From contig OY804589.1 in assembly GCA_963680875.1 (NCBI GenBank), positions 30,668,962 to 30,732,961 on the forward strand: a stretch of DNA of 64,000 nucleotides. The letters are read 5' to 3'. The notes under the pieces are model-generated. The model worked only from the letters and a program-made list of their open reading frames with translations. It ran no database searches and was not told the origin of the DNA. Positions 26,231 through 36,535 of this stretch are shown here, piece by piece. Source of the stretch: Bathymodiolus brooksi. Lineage: Eukaryota > Mollusca > Bivalvia > Mytilida > Modiolidae. Both the position numbers and the translations under genes were made by a program. Every line of letters starts with the position of its first letter. The stretch's first letter is position 1.

Positions 26231-29200
26231 TATTTTATCTTTGTTTTTCTATTAGATATTTAAGTATACCAACAGGACGGTATTTTATTTTTGTTTTTCT
26301 ATTAGATTTTTAAGTATACCAACAGGACGGTATTTTATTTTTGTTCTTCTATTAGAGTTTTAAGTATACCAACAGGGCGGTATTTTATTTTTGTTTTTCT
26401 ATTAGTTTTAAGTATACCAACAGGATGGTATATTAGTTTTGTTTTTCTATTAGAGTTTTAAGTATACCAACAGGGCGGTATTTTATTTTTGTTTTTCTAT
26501 TAGAGTTTTAAGTATACCAACAGGGCGGTATTTTATTTTTGTTTTTCTATTAGAGTTTTAAGTATACCAACAGGGCGGTATTTTATTTTTGTTTTTCTAT
26601 TAGAGTTTTAAGTATACCAACAGGATGGTATATTAGTTTTGTTTTTCTATTAGAGTTTTAAGTATACCAACAGGGCGGTATTTTATTTTTGTTTTTCTAT
26701 TAGAGTTTTAAGTATACCAACAGGATGGTATATTAGTTTTGTTTTTCTATTAGAGTTTTAAGTATACCAACAGGGCGGTATTTTATTTTTGTTTTTCTAT
26801 TAGATTTATAAGTATACCAGCAGGGCGGTATTTTATTTTTGTTTTTCTATTAGAGTTTTAAGTATAACAACAGGGCGTTATTTTATTTTTGTTTTTCTAT
26901 TAGAGTTTTAAGCATACCAACAGGGCGGTATTTTATCTTTGTTTTTCTATTAGATATTTAAGTATACCAACAGGACGTATTTTATTTTTGTTTTTTTATT
27001 AGATTGATAAGTATACCAACAGGGCGGTATTTTATTTTTGTTTTTCTATTAGAGTTTTAAGTATAACAACAGGGCGGTATTTTATTTTTTTTTTCTATTA
27101 GTTTTAAGTATACCAACAGGGCGGTATTTTATTTTTGTTTTTCTATTAGAGTTTTAAGTATACCAACAGGACGGTATTTTATTTTTGTTTTTCTATTAGA
27201 GTTTTAAGTATCCCAACAGGGCGGTATTTTATTTTTGTTTTTCTATTAGAGTTTTAAGTATACCAACAGGGCGGTATTTTATTTTTGTTTTTCTATTAGT
27301 TTTAAGTATACCAACAGGGCGGTATTTTATTTTTGTTTTTCTTTTTGAGTTTTAAGTATACCAACATGGCGGTATTTTATTTTTGTTTTTCTATTAGAGT
27401 TTTAAGTATACCAACAGGGCGGTATTTTATTTTTGTTTTTCTATTAGAGTTTTAAGTATAACAACAGGGCGTTATTTTATTTTTGTTTTTCTATTAGAGT
27501 TTTAAGTATACCAACAGGGCGGTATTTTATCTTTGTTTTTCTATTAGATATTTAAGTATACCAACAGGACGTATTTTATTTTTGTTTTTTTATTAGATTG
27601 ATAAGTATACCAACAGGGCGGTATTTTATTTTTGTTTTTCTATTAGAGTTTTAAGTATAACAACAGGGCGGTATTTTATTTTTGTTTTTCTATTAGTTTT
27701 AAGTATACCAACAGGGCGGTATTTTATTTTTGTTTTTCTATTAGAGTTTTAAGTATACCAACAGGACGGTATTTTATTTTTGTTTTTCTATTAGAGTTTT
27801 AAGTATCCCAACAGGGCGGTATTTTATTTTTGTTTTTCTATTAGAGTTTTAAGTATACCAACAGGGCGGTATCTTATTTTTGTTTTTCTATTAGTTTTAA
27901 GTATACCAACAGGGCGGTATTTTAATTTTGTTTTTCTATTAGAGTTTTAAGTATACCAACAGGGCGGTATTTTATTGTTGTTTTTCTATTAGAGTTTTAA
28001 GTATACCAACAGGGCGGTATTTTATTTTTGTTTTTCTATTAGAGTTTTAAGTATACCAACAGGGCGGTATTTTATTTTTGTTTTTCTATTAGAGTTTTAA
28101 GTATACCAACAAGGCGGTATTTTATTTTTGTTTTTCTTTTTGAGTTTTAAGTATACCAACAGGGCGGTATTTTATTTTTGTTTTTCTATTAGAGTTTTAA
28201 GTATACCAACAGGGCGGTATTTTATTTTTGTTTTTCTATTAGAGTTTTAAGTATAACAACAGGGCGTTATTTTATTTTTGTTTTTCTATTAGAGTTTTAA
28301 GTATACCAACAGGGCGGTATTTTATCTTTGTTTTTCTATTAGATATTTAAGTATACCAACAGGACGATATTTTAGTTTTGTTTTTCTATTAGATTTTTAA
28401 GTATACCAACAGGACGGTATTTTATTTTTGTTTTTCTATTAGAGTTTTAAGTATACCAACAGGGCGGTATTTTATTTTTGTTTTTCTATTAGAGTTTTAA
28501 GTATAACAACAGGGCGTTATTTTATTTTTGTTTTTCTATTAGATTTTTAAGTATACCAACAGGGCTGTATTTTATCTTTGTTTTTCTATTAGAGTATTAA
28601 GTATACCAACAGGGCGGTATTTTATTTTTGTTTTTCTATTAGAGTTTTAGGTATACCAACAAGGCGGTATTTTATTTTTGTTTTTCTATTTGAGTTTTAA
28701 GTATACCAACAGGGCGGTATTTTATTTTTGTTTTTCTATTAGAGTTTTAAGTATACCAACAGGGCGGTATTTTATTTTTGTTTTTCTATTAGAGTTTTAA
28801 GTATCCCAACAGGGCGGTATTTTATTTTTGTTTTTCTATTAGTTTTAAGTATACCAACAGGGCGGTATTTTATTTTTGTTTTTCTATTAGAGTTTTAAGT
28901 ATACCAACAGGGCGGTATTTTATTTTAGTTTTTCTATTAGAGTTTTAAGTACACCAACAGGGCGGTATTTTATTTTTGTTTTTCTATTAGAGTTTTAAGT
29001 ATACCAACAGGGCGGTATTTTATTGTTGTTTTTCTATTAGAGTTTTAAGTATACCAACAGTGCGGTATTTTATTTTTGTTTTTCTATTAGAGTTTGAAGT
29101 ATCTCAACAGGGCGGTATTTTATTTATGTTTTTCTATTAGAGTTTTAAGTATACCAACAGGACGTATTTTATTTTTGTTTTTCTATTAGATTTATAAGTA

Positions 29201-29549
29201 TACCAACAGGGCGGTATTTTATTTTTGTTTTTCTATTAGAGTTTTAAGTATAACAACAGGGCGTTATTTTATTTTTGTTTTTCTATTAGAGTTTTAAGTA
29301 TACCAACAGGGCGGTATTTTATCTTTGTTTTTCTATAAAATATTTAAGTATGCCAACAGGACGGTATTTTATTTTTGTTTTTCTATTAGATTTTTAAGTA
29401 TACCAACAGGACGGTATTTTATTTTTGTTTTTCTATTAGAGTTTTAAGTATACCAACAGGGCGGTATTTTATTTTTGTTTTTCTATTAGAGTTTTAAGTA
29501 TACCAACAGGGCGGTATTTTATTTTTGTTTTTCTATTAGAGTTTTAAGT

Positions 29550-31644
29550 ATACCAACACGATGATATATTAGTTTTGTTTTTCTATTAAAGTTCTAAGTA
29601 TCTCAACAGGGCGGTATTTTATTTTTGTTTTTCTATTAGAGTTTTAAGTATACCAACAGGGCGGTATTTTATCTTTGTTTTTCTATTAGATATTTAAGTA
29701 TACCAACAGGACGGTATTTTATTTTTGTTTTTCTATTAGATTTTTAAGTATACCAACAGGACGGTATTTTATTTTTGTTTTTCTATTAGAGTTTTAAGTA
29801 TGCCAACAGGGCGGTATTTTATTTTTGTTTTTCTATTAGAGTTTTAAGTATACCAACAGGGCGGTATTTTATTTTTGTTTTTCTATTAGAGTTTTAAGTA
29901 TACCAACACGATGATATATTAGTTTTGTTTTTCTATTAAAGTTCTAAGTATCTCAACAGGGCGGTATTTTATTTTTGTTTTTCTATTAGAGTTTTAAGTA
30001 TACCAACAGGGCGGTATTTTATCTTTGTTTTTCTATTAGATATTTAAGTATACCAACAGGACGGTATTTTATTTTTGTTTTTCTATTTGAGTTTTAAGTA
30101 TCCCAACATGACGGTATTTTATTTTTGTTTTTCTATTAGAGTTTTAAGTATACCAACAAGGCGGTATTTTATTTTTGTTTTTCTATTAGAGTTTTAAGTA
30201 TACCAACAGGATGGTATATTAGTTTTATTTTTCTATTAAAGTTTTAAGTATCTCAACAGGGCGGTATTTTATTTTTGTTTTTCTATTAGAGTTTTAAGTA
30301 TACCAACAGGGCGGTATTTTATTTTTGTTTTTCTATTAGAGTTTTAAGTATACCAACAGGATGGTATATTAGTTTTGTTTTTCTATTAAAGTTTTAAGTA
30401 TCTCAACAGGGCGGTATTTTATTTTTGTTTTTCTATTAGAGTTTTAAGTATACCAACAGGGCGGTATTTTATCTTTGTTTTTCTATTAGATATTTAAGTA
30501 TGCCAACAGGGCGGTATTTTATTTTTGTTTTTCTATTAGAGTTTTAAGTATCCCAACAGGGCGGTATTTTATTTTTGTTTTTCTATTAGTTTTAAGTATA
30601 CCAACAGGGCGGTATTTTATTTTTGTTTTTCTATTAGAGTTTTAAGTATACCAACAGGGCGGTATTTTATTTTAGTTTTTCTATTAGAGTTTTAAGTACA
30701 CCAACAGGGCGGTATTTTATTTTTGTTTTTCTATTAGAGTTTTAAGTATACCAACAGGGCGGTATTTTATTGTTGCTTTTTTATTAGAGTTTTAAGTATA
30801 CCAACAGTGCGGTATTTTATTTTTGTTTTTCTATTAGAGTTTGAAGTATAACAACAGGGCGTTATTTTATTTTTGTTTTTCTATTAGAGTTTTAAGTATA
30901 CCAACAGGGCGGTATTTTATTTTTGTTTTTCTATTAGAATTTTAAGTATCCCAACAGGGCGGTATTTTATTTTTGTTTTTCTATTAGGTTTAAGTATACC
31001 AACAGGGCGGTATTTTATTTTTGTTTTTCTATTAGAGTTTTAAGTATACCAACAGGGCGTATTTTATCTTTGTTTTTCTATTAGATATTTAAGTATACCA
31101 ACAGGACGGTATTTTATTTTTGTTTTTCTATTAGATATTTATGTATACCAACAGGACGGTATTTTATTTTTGTTTTTCTATTAGATTTTTAAGTATAGCA
31201 ACAGGGCAGTATTTTATTTTTGTTTTTCTATTAGAGTTTTAAGTATACCAACAGGGCGGTATTTTATCTTTGTTTTTCTATTAGATGTTTAAGTATACCA
31301 AGAGGACGGTATATTAGTTTTGTTTTTCTATTAGATTTTTAAGTAAACCAACAGGGCGGTATTTTATTTTTGTTTTTCTATTTGAGTTTTAAGTATACCA
31401 ACAGGGCGGTATTTTATTTTTGTTTTTCTATTAGAGTTTTAAGTATACCAACAGGACGGTATATTATTTTTGTTTTTCTATTAGAGTTTTAAGTATACCA
31501 ACAGGACGGTATTTTATTTTTGTTTTTCTATTAGAGTTTTAAGTATACCAACAGGGCGGTATTTTATTTTTGTTTTTCTATTAGAGTTTTAAGTATAACA
31601 ACAGGGCGGTATTTTATTTTTGTTTTTCTATTAGAGTTTTTAGT
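29550..31644 (+). repeat. 2095-bp tandem duplication, copy 1
   Basis: This block is repeated directly as 31645-33739. Offsets are constant at 2095 bp for five anchors: CACGATGAT (29550 to 31645; 29900 to 31995), TTGTTGCTTT (30770 to 32865), TATAGCAAC (31194 to 33289), and ACAGGACGGTATATT (31451 to 33546). The copy ends at a monomer with GAGTTTTTAGTAT, a spelling I see nowhere else in the array, which fits a crossover junction. Confidence 0.8.
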
Positions 31645-33739
31645 ATACCAACACGATGATATATTAGTTTTGTTTTTCTATTAAAGTTCTAAGTATCTCA
31701 ACAGGGCGGTATTTTATTTTTGTTTTTCTATTAGAGTTTTAAGTATACCAACAGGGCGGTATTTTATCTTTGTTTTTCTATTAGATATTTAAGTATACCA
31801 ACAGGACGGTATTTTATTTTTGTTTTTCTATTAGATTTTTAAGTATACCAACAGGACGGTATTTTATTCTTGTTTTTCTATTAGAGTTTTAAGTATACCA
31901 ACAGGGCGGTATTTTATTTGTGTTTTTCTATTAGAGTTTTAAGTATACCAACAGGGCGGTATTTTATTTTTGTTTTTCTATTAGAGTTTTAAGTATACCA
32001 ACACGATGATATATTAGTTTTGTTTTTCTATTAAAGTTCTAAGTATCTCAACAGGGCGGTATTTTATTTTTGTTTTTCTATTAGAGTTTTAAGTATACCA
32101 ACAGGGCGGTATTTTATCTTTGTTTTTCTATTAGATATTTAAGTATACCAACAGGACGGTATTTTATTTTTGTTTTTCTATTTGAGTTTTAAGTATCCCA
32201 ACATGACGGTATTTTATTTTTGTTTTTCTATTAGAGTTTTAAGTATACCAACAAGGCGGTATTTTATTTTTGTTTTTCTATTAGAGTTTTAAGTATACCA
32301 ACAGGATGGTATATTACTTTTATTTTTCTATTAAAGCTTTAAGTATCTCAACAGGGCGGTATTTTATTTTTGTTTTTCTATTAGAGTTTTAAGTATACCA
32401 ACAGGGCGGTATTTTATTTTTGTTTTTCTATTAGAGTTTTAAGTATACCAACAGGATGGTATATTAGTTTTGTTTTTCTATTAAAGTTTTAAGTATCTCA
32501 ACAGGGCGGTATTTTATTTTTGTTTTTCTATTAGAGTTTTAAGTATACCAACAGGGCGGTATTTTATCTTTGTTTTTCTATTAGATATTTAAGTATGCCA
32601 ACAGGGCGGTATTTTATTTTTGTTTTTCTATTAGAGTTTTAAGTATCCCAACAGGGCGGTATTTTATTTTTGTTTTTCTATTAGTTTTAAGTATACCAAC
32701 AGGGCGGTATTTTATTTTTGTTTTTCTATTAGAGTTTTAAGTATACCAACAGGGCGGTATTTTATTTTAGTTTTTCTATTAGAGTTTTAAGTACACCAAC
32801 AGGGCGATATTTTATTTTTGTTTTTCTATTAGAGTTAAAAGTATACCAACAGGGCGGTATTTTATTGTTGCTTTTTTATTAGAGTTTTAAGTATACCAAC
32901 AGTGCGGTATTTTATTTTTGTTTTTCTATTAGAGTTTGAAGTATAACAACAGGGCGTTATTTTATTTTTGTTTTTCTATTAGAGTTTTAAGTATACCAAC
33001 AGGGCGGTATTTTATTTTTGTTTTTCTATTAGAGTTTTAAGTATCCCAACAGGGCGGTATTTTATTTTTGTTTTTCTATTAGGTTTAAGTATACCAACAG
33101 GGCGGTATTTTATTTTTGTTTTTCTATTAGAGTTTTAAGTATACCAACAGGGCGTATTTTATCTTTGTTTTTCTATTAGATATTTAAGTATACCAACAGG
33201 ACGGTATTTTATTTTTGTTTTTCTATTAGATATTTAAGTATACCAACAGGACGGTATTTTATTTTTGTTTTTCTATTAGATTTTTAAGTATAGCAACAGG
33301 GCGGTATTTTATTTTTGTTTTTCTATTAGAGTTTTAAGTATACCAACAGGGCGGTATTTTATCTTTGTTTTTCTATTAGATGTTTAAGTATACCAAGAGG
33401 ACGGTATATTAGTTTTGTTTTTCTATTAGATTTTTAAGTAAACCAACAGGGCGGTATTTTATTTTTGTTTTTCTATTTGAGTTTTAAGTATACCAACAGG
33501 GCGGTATTTTATTTTTGTTTTTCTATTAGAGTTTTAAGTATACCAACAGGACGGTATATTATTTTTGTTTTTCTATTAGAGTTTTAAGTATACCAACAGG
33601 ACGGTATTTTATTTTTGTTTTTCTATTAGAGTTTTAAGTATACCAACAGGGCGGTATTTTATTTTTGTTTTTCTATTAGAGTTTTAAGTATAACAACAGG
33701 GCGGTATTTTATTTTTGTTTTTCTATTAGAGTTTTAAGT
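31645..33739 (+). repeat. 2095-bp tandem duplication, copy 2
   Basis: Second copy of 29550-31644. Private differences, such as TTATTACTTTTATTTTTC near 32315 and GAGTTAAAAGTAT near 32832, show that the copies have started to drift. Confidence 0.8.
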
Positions 33740-35312
33740 ATACCAACAGGGCGGTATTTTATCTTTGTTTTTCTATTAGATATTTAAGTATACCAACAGG
33801 ACGGTATTTTATTTTTGTTTTTCTATTAGATTTTTAAGTATACCAACAGGACGGTATTTTATTTTTGTTTTTCTATTAGATTTTTAAGTATACCAACAGG
33901 ACGTATTTTATTTTTGTTTTTCTATTAGTTTTAAGTATACCAACAGGACGTATTTTATTTTTGTTTTTCTATTAGATTTTTAAGTATACCAACAGGGCGG
34001 TATTTTATTTTTGTTTTTCTATTAGAGTTTTAAGTATAACAACAGGGCGGTATTTTATTTTTGTTTTTCTATTAGAGTTTTAAGTATACCAACAGGGCGG
34101 TATTTTATCTTTGTTTTTCTATTAGATATTTAAGTATACCAACAGGACGGTATTTTATTTTTGTTTTTCTATTAGATTTTTAAGTATACCAACAGGACGG
34201 TATTTTATTTTTGTTTTTCTATTAGCGTTTTAAGTATACCAACAGGATGGTATATTATTTTTGTTTTTCTATTAAAGTATTAAGTATCTCAACAGGGCGG
34301 TATTTTATTTTTGTTTTTCTATTAGAGTTTTAAGTATCCCAACAGGGCGGTATTTTATTTTTGTTTTTCTATTAGATTTTGAAGTATACCAACAGGGCGG
34401 TATTTTATTTTTGTTTTTCTATTAGAGTTTTAAGTATACCAACAGGGCGGTATTTTATTTTTTTTTTCTATTAGAGTTTTAAGTACACCAACAGGGCGGT
34501 ATTTTATTTTTGTTTTTCTATTAGAGTTTTAAGTATACCAACAGGGCGGTATTTTATTTTTGTTTTTCTATTAGAGTTTTAAGTATCCCAACAGGGCGGT
34601 ATTTTATTTTTGTTTTTCTATTAGAGTTTTAAGTATACCAACAGGACGGTATTTTATTTTTGTTTTTCTATTAGATTTATAAGTATACCAACAGGGCGGT
34701 ATTTTATTTTTGTTTTTCTATTAGAGTTTTAAGTATACCAACAGGGCGGTATTTTATTTTTGTTTTTCTATTAGAGTTTTAAGTATCCCAACAGGGCGGT
34801 ATTTTATTTTATTTTTTCTATTAGAGTTTTAAGTATACCAACAGGGCTGTATTTTATCTTTGTTTTTCTATTAGATATTTAAGCATACCAACAGGGCGGT
34901 ATTTTATTTTTGTTTTTCTATTAGAGTTTTAAGTATACCAACAGGACGGTATTTTATTTTTGTTTTTCTATTAGAGTTTTAAGTATACCAACAGGGCGGT
35001 ATTTTATTTTGTTTTTCTATTAGAGTTTTAAGTATCCCAACAGGGCGGTATTTTATTTTAGTTTTTCTATTAGAGTTTTAAGTATACCAACAGGGCGTTA
35101 TTTTATCTTTGTTTTTCTATTAGAGTTTTAAGTATACCAACAGGGCGGTATTTTATTTTTGTTTTTCTATTAGAGTTTTAAGTATACCAACAAGGCGGTA
35201 TTTTATTTTTGTTTTTCTATTTGAGTTTTAAGTATACCAATAGGGCGGTATTTTATTTTTGTTTTTCTATTAGAGTTTTAAGTATACCAACAGGGCGGTA
35301 TTTTATTTTTGT

Positions 35313-35315
35313 TTT
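35313..35315. other. Junction of the 50-bp minisatellite and the 561-bp satellite
   Basis: The left array reads TATTTTATTTTTGTTTT and would continue TCTATTAG. The sequence instead continues GGTTATTCGGGCCGCC, which is the satellite. The three T at 35313-35315 fit either array, so the join has at most 3 bp of microhomology. No target-site duplication, insertion or transition sequence lies between the arrays. Confidence 0.85.
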
Positions 35316-35412
35316 GGTTATTCGGGCCGCCATTTTGACCTACCCGACCATAGTTTTTTACCTCTTACCTGGTCCAGAGGTCCTATGGAATGATCTTACT
35401 GTATATATTTAT
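35313..35412 (+). repeat. Chimeric first satellite subunit (C/A/C hybrid)
   Basis: The first satellite stretch after the junction starts as subunit C (GGTTATTCGGGCCGCCAT). It changes to subunit A sequence (TTTGACCTACCCGACCAT through CCTATGGAATGATCT) and returns to subunit C (CTTACTGTATATATTTAT) before a normal subunit A begins at 35413. It is about 100 bp long, where a normal subunit C is 177-178 bp. It also has private changes (CCATAGTTTT, TTACCTGGTCCAGAGG). No other monomer in the window shows this arrangement. It looks like a product of exchange between paralogous subunits at the array edge. Confidence 0.8.
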
Positions 35413-35850
35413 AAGGCAGAGACATGTACAAACATTTTGAGGTATAATACATGTATGTCAAGCTATCCTGGAGACCGGAAGTGAACGACAATTGAGCCAT
35501 AATGGTTGTACAGCCAGCAATTTTGACCTACCCGACCATGGTTTTTTACCTCTTACTTGGTCCATAGGTCCTATGGAATGATCTACGGGGAATAGTTATC
35601 AAGCAGAGGCATTGACAAACGTTTTGAAGTATCATACATGTAGATCAAGCCTCCCTGAGGACCAGAAGTTGCCTATTACGGAACTAAAATGGGATGCCAG
35701 GACCGTGACGGATATTCCGGGTAATAACGCATATTGGTTTTTCGCATTTTTCTGGCTAACGAAGAGCTCCAGAAATAACAACTAAACATATATATTAAGC
35801 AGAGACCCCTGCGCACATATTTGTTTAGGTATTTGGTTATTCGGGCCGCC

Positions 35851-36063
35851 ATGGGGACCGGCAGCGGTGAAAACATAGGTAAACCGTTTTCTTTTAACCT
35901 ACCGCCTGACATTGGTTTTACATTATTTACTCCAATCAAGGGGCGTATAGACAGTCTTACTGTATATATTTATAAGTCAGAGACATGTACAAACATTTTG
36001 AGGTATAATACATGTATGTCAAGCTATCCTGGAGACCGGAAGTGGACGACAATTGAGCCATAA
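35851..36063 (+). repeat. Class-1 satellite monomer region with a 70-codon open frame (first of 11 complete copies)
   Basis: In class-1 monomers, ATG in the context GCCGCCATGG opens a 213-bp frame to TAA. Complete ATG-started copies begin at 35851, 37535, 40340, 42023, 45388, 47071, 49876, 51017, 52701, 61124 and 62809. The copy at 60001 has AGG in place of ATG, and the copy at 63931 is cut by the window end. In class-2 monomers one extra base turns the frame into six codons and then TGA. Differences among open copies that I read (AGT/AAT, CTT/CGT, ATT/AGT/AGA, AAG/AAC, ACA/AAA) all change the residue, so I see no sign of constraint. The frame starts with MGTGSGENIGKPF and resembles no protein I know. 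I treat this as a property of the repeat, not a gene. Confidence 0.6.
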
Positions 36064-36161
36064 TGGTTGTACAGCCAGCAATTTTGACCTACCCGACCAT
36101 GGTTTTTTACCTCTTACTTGGTCCACAGGTCCTATGGAATGATCTACGGAGAATAGTTATC
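35974..36161 (+). repeat. Subunit A of the 561-bp satellite (representative copy)
   Basis: This 188-bp subunit starts at AAG(G/T)CAGAGACATGTAC, has GAGACCGGAAG 60 bp in, and CATGGTTTTTTACCTC at about 127 bp. It aligns along its length with subunits B and C: the starts AAGGCAGAG, AAGCAGAGG and AAGCAGAGA; then GACCGGAAG in all three; then CATGGTTTTTTAC, ATTGGTTTTTCGC and ATTGGTTTTACAT. The A/B start regions are the most alike, for example CAAACATTTTGAGGTAT against CAAACGTTTTGAAGTAT. Confidence 0.8.
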
Positions 36162-36357
36162 AAGCAGAGGCATTGACAAACGTTCTGAAGTATCATACAT
36201 GTAGATCAAGCCTCCCTGAGGACCGGAAGTTGCCTATTACGGAACTAAAATGGGATGCCAGGACAGTGACGGATATTCCGGGTAATAACGCATATTGGTT
36301 TTTCGCATTTTTCTGGCTAACGAAGAGCTCCAGAAATAAAATCTAAACATATATATT
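36162..36357 (+). repeat. Subunit B of the 561-bp satellite (representative copy)
   Basis: This 196-bp subunit starts at AAGCAGAGGCATTGAC, has GACCGGAAGTTGCC 59 bp in, and TTGGTTTTTCGCATTTTTC at about 135 bp. It ends in ACATATATATT. It is the longest of the three; the extra bases lie between the second and third shared motifs. Variation between monomers is concentrated at GAAGAGCTCC/GAAGGGCTCC, CCCTGAGG/CCCTCAGG and AAAAACTAA/AAAATCTAA. Confidence 0.8.
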
Positions 36358-36535
36358 AAGCAGAGACCCCTGTGCACATATTTGTTAATGTATTTGGTTA
36401 TTCGGGCCGCCATGGGGACCGGAAGGGGGTGAAAACATAGGTAAACCGTTTTATTTTAACCTACCGCCGGACATTGGTTTTACATTATTTACTCCAATCA
36501 AGGGGCGTATAGACAGTCTTACTGTATATATTTAT
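36358..36535 (+). repeat. Subunit C of the 561-bp satellite (representative copy)
   Basis: This 178-bp subunit starts at AAGCAGAGACCCCTGTG, has GACCGGAAG 59 bp in, and TTGGTTTTACATTATTTAC at about 118 bp. It ends in TATATATTTAT. It is the most variable subunit and splits the monomers into two classes: GACCGGCAGCGGTG (class 1, one base shorter) and GACCGGAAGGGGGTG (class 2). Both duplication breakpoints that I could bracket fall inside it. Confidence 0.8.

Larger units (their letters stand above)
931..35315 (+). repeat. 50-bp AT-rich minisatellite array, about 690 copies
   Basis: A 50-bp unit repeats head-to-tail for about 34.4 kb without a detected inversion or foreign insertion. A unit can be read as TAAGTATACCAACAGGGCGG, then TATTTTATTTTTG, TTTTTCTATTAGAGTTT. 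The most frequent form has 24 T, 12 A, 9 G and 5 C. Common variants are AGTATCCC, AGTATCTC or AGTATAAC for AGTATACC; GGACGG, GTGCGG or GGATGG for GGGCGG; and TTAGATTTTT or TTAGTTTT for TTAGAGTTTT. Single-base deletions (GGGCGTATT, TATTTTGTTT) give 47-49 bp units. The unit is not a multiple of three and carries TAA/TAG in more than one phase, so it cannot sustain a reading frame. I recognise no known family. It may be pericentromeric or subtelomeric satellite, which the sequence alone cannot settle. Confidence 0.97.
20860..35315 (+). repeat. Right domain of the 50-bp array
   Basis: No CAATTAAAT monomer occurs after about 18930. This domain is instead rich in TTAGATATTTAAG, ATAACAACAGGGCGTTATT, short TTAGTTTTAAG, CACGATGATATATTAG and GTTGCTTTTTTATT monomers. 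It is organised as larger copies: one of about 23180-26230, one of about 28510-31640, and a third partial one to about 33740. The last kilobase, before the junction with the 561-bp satellite, has a more irregular mix of variants, like the left edge of the array. Confidence 0.75.

Noticed and set aside
931..35315. CRISPR array
   Set aside because: Units are contiguous near-identical 50-mers with no unique spacers, in a eukaryotic-looking context with no cas genes.
35209..35484. 91-codon frame crossing the junction of the arrays
   Set aside because: It joins translated minisatellite to translated satellite. It is a by-product of the fusion and has no start context or domain.
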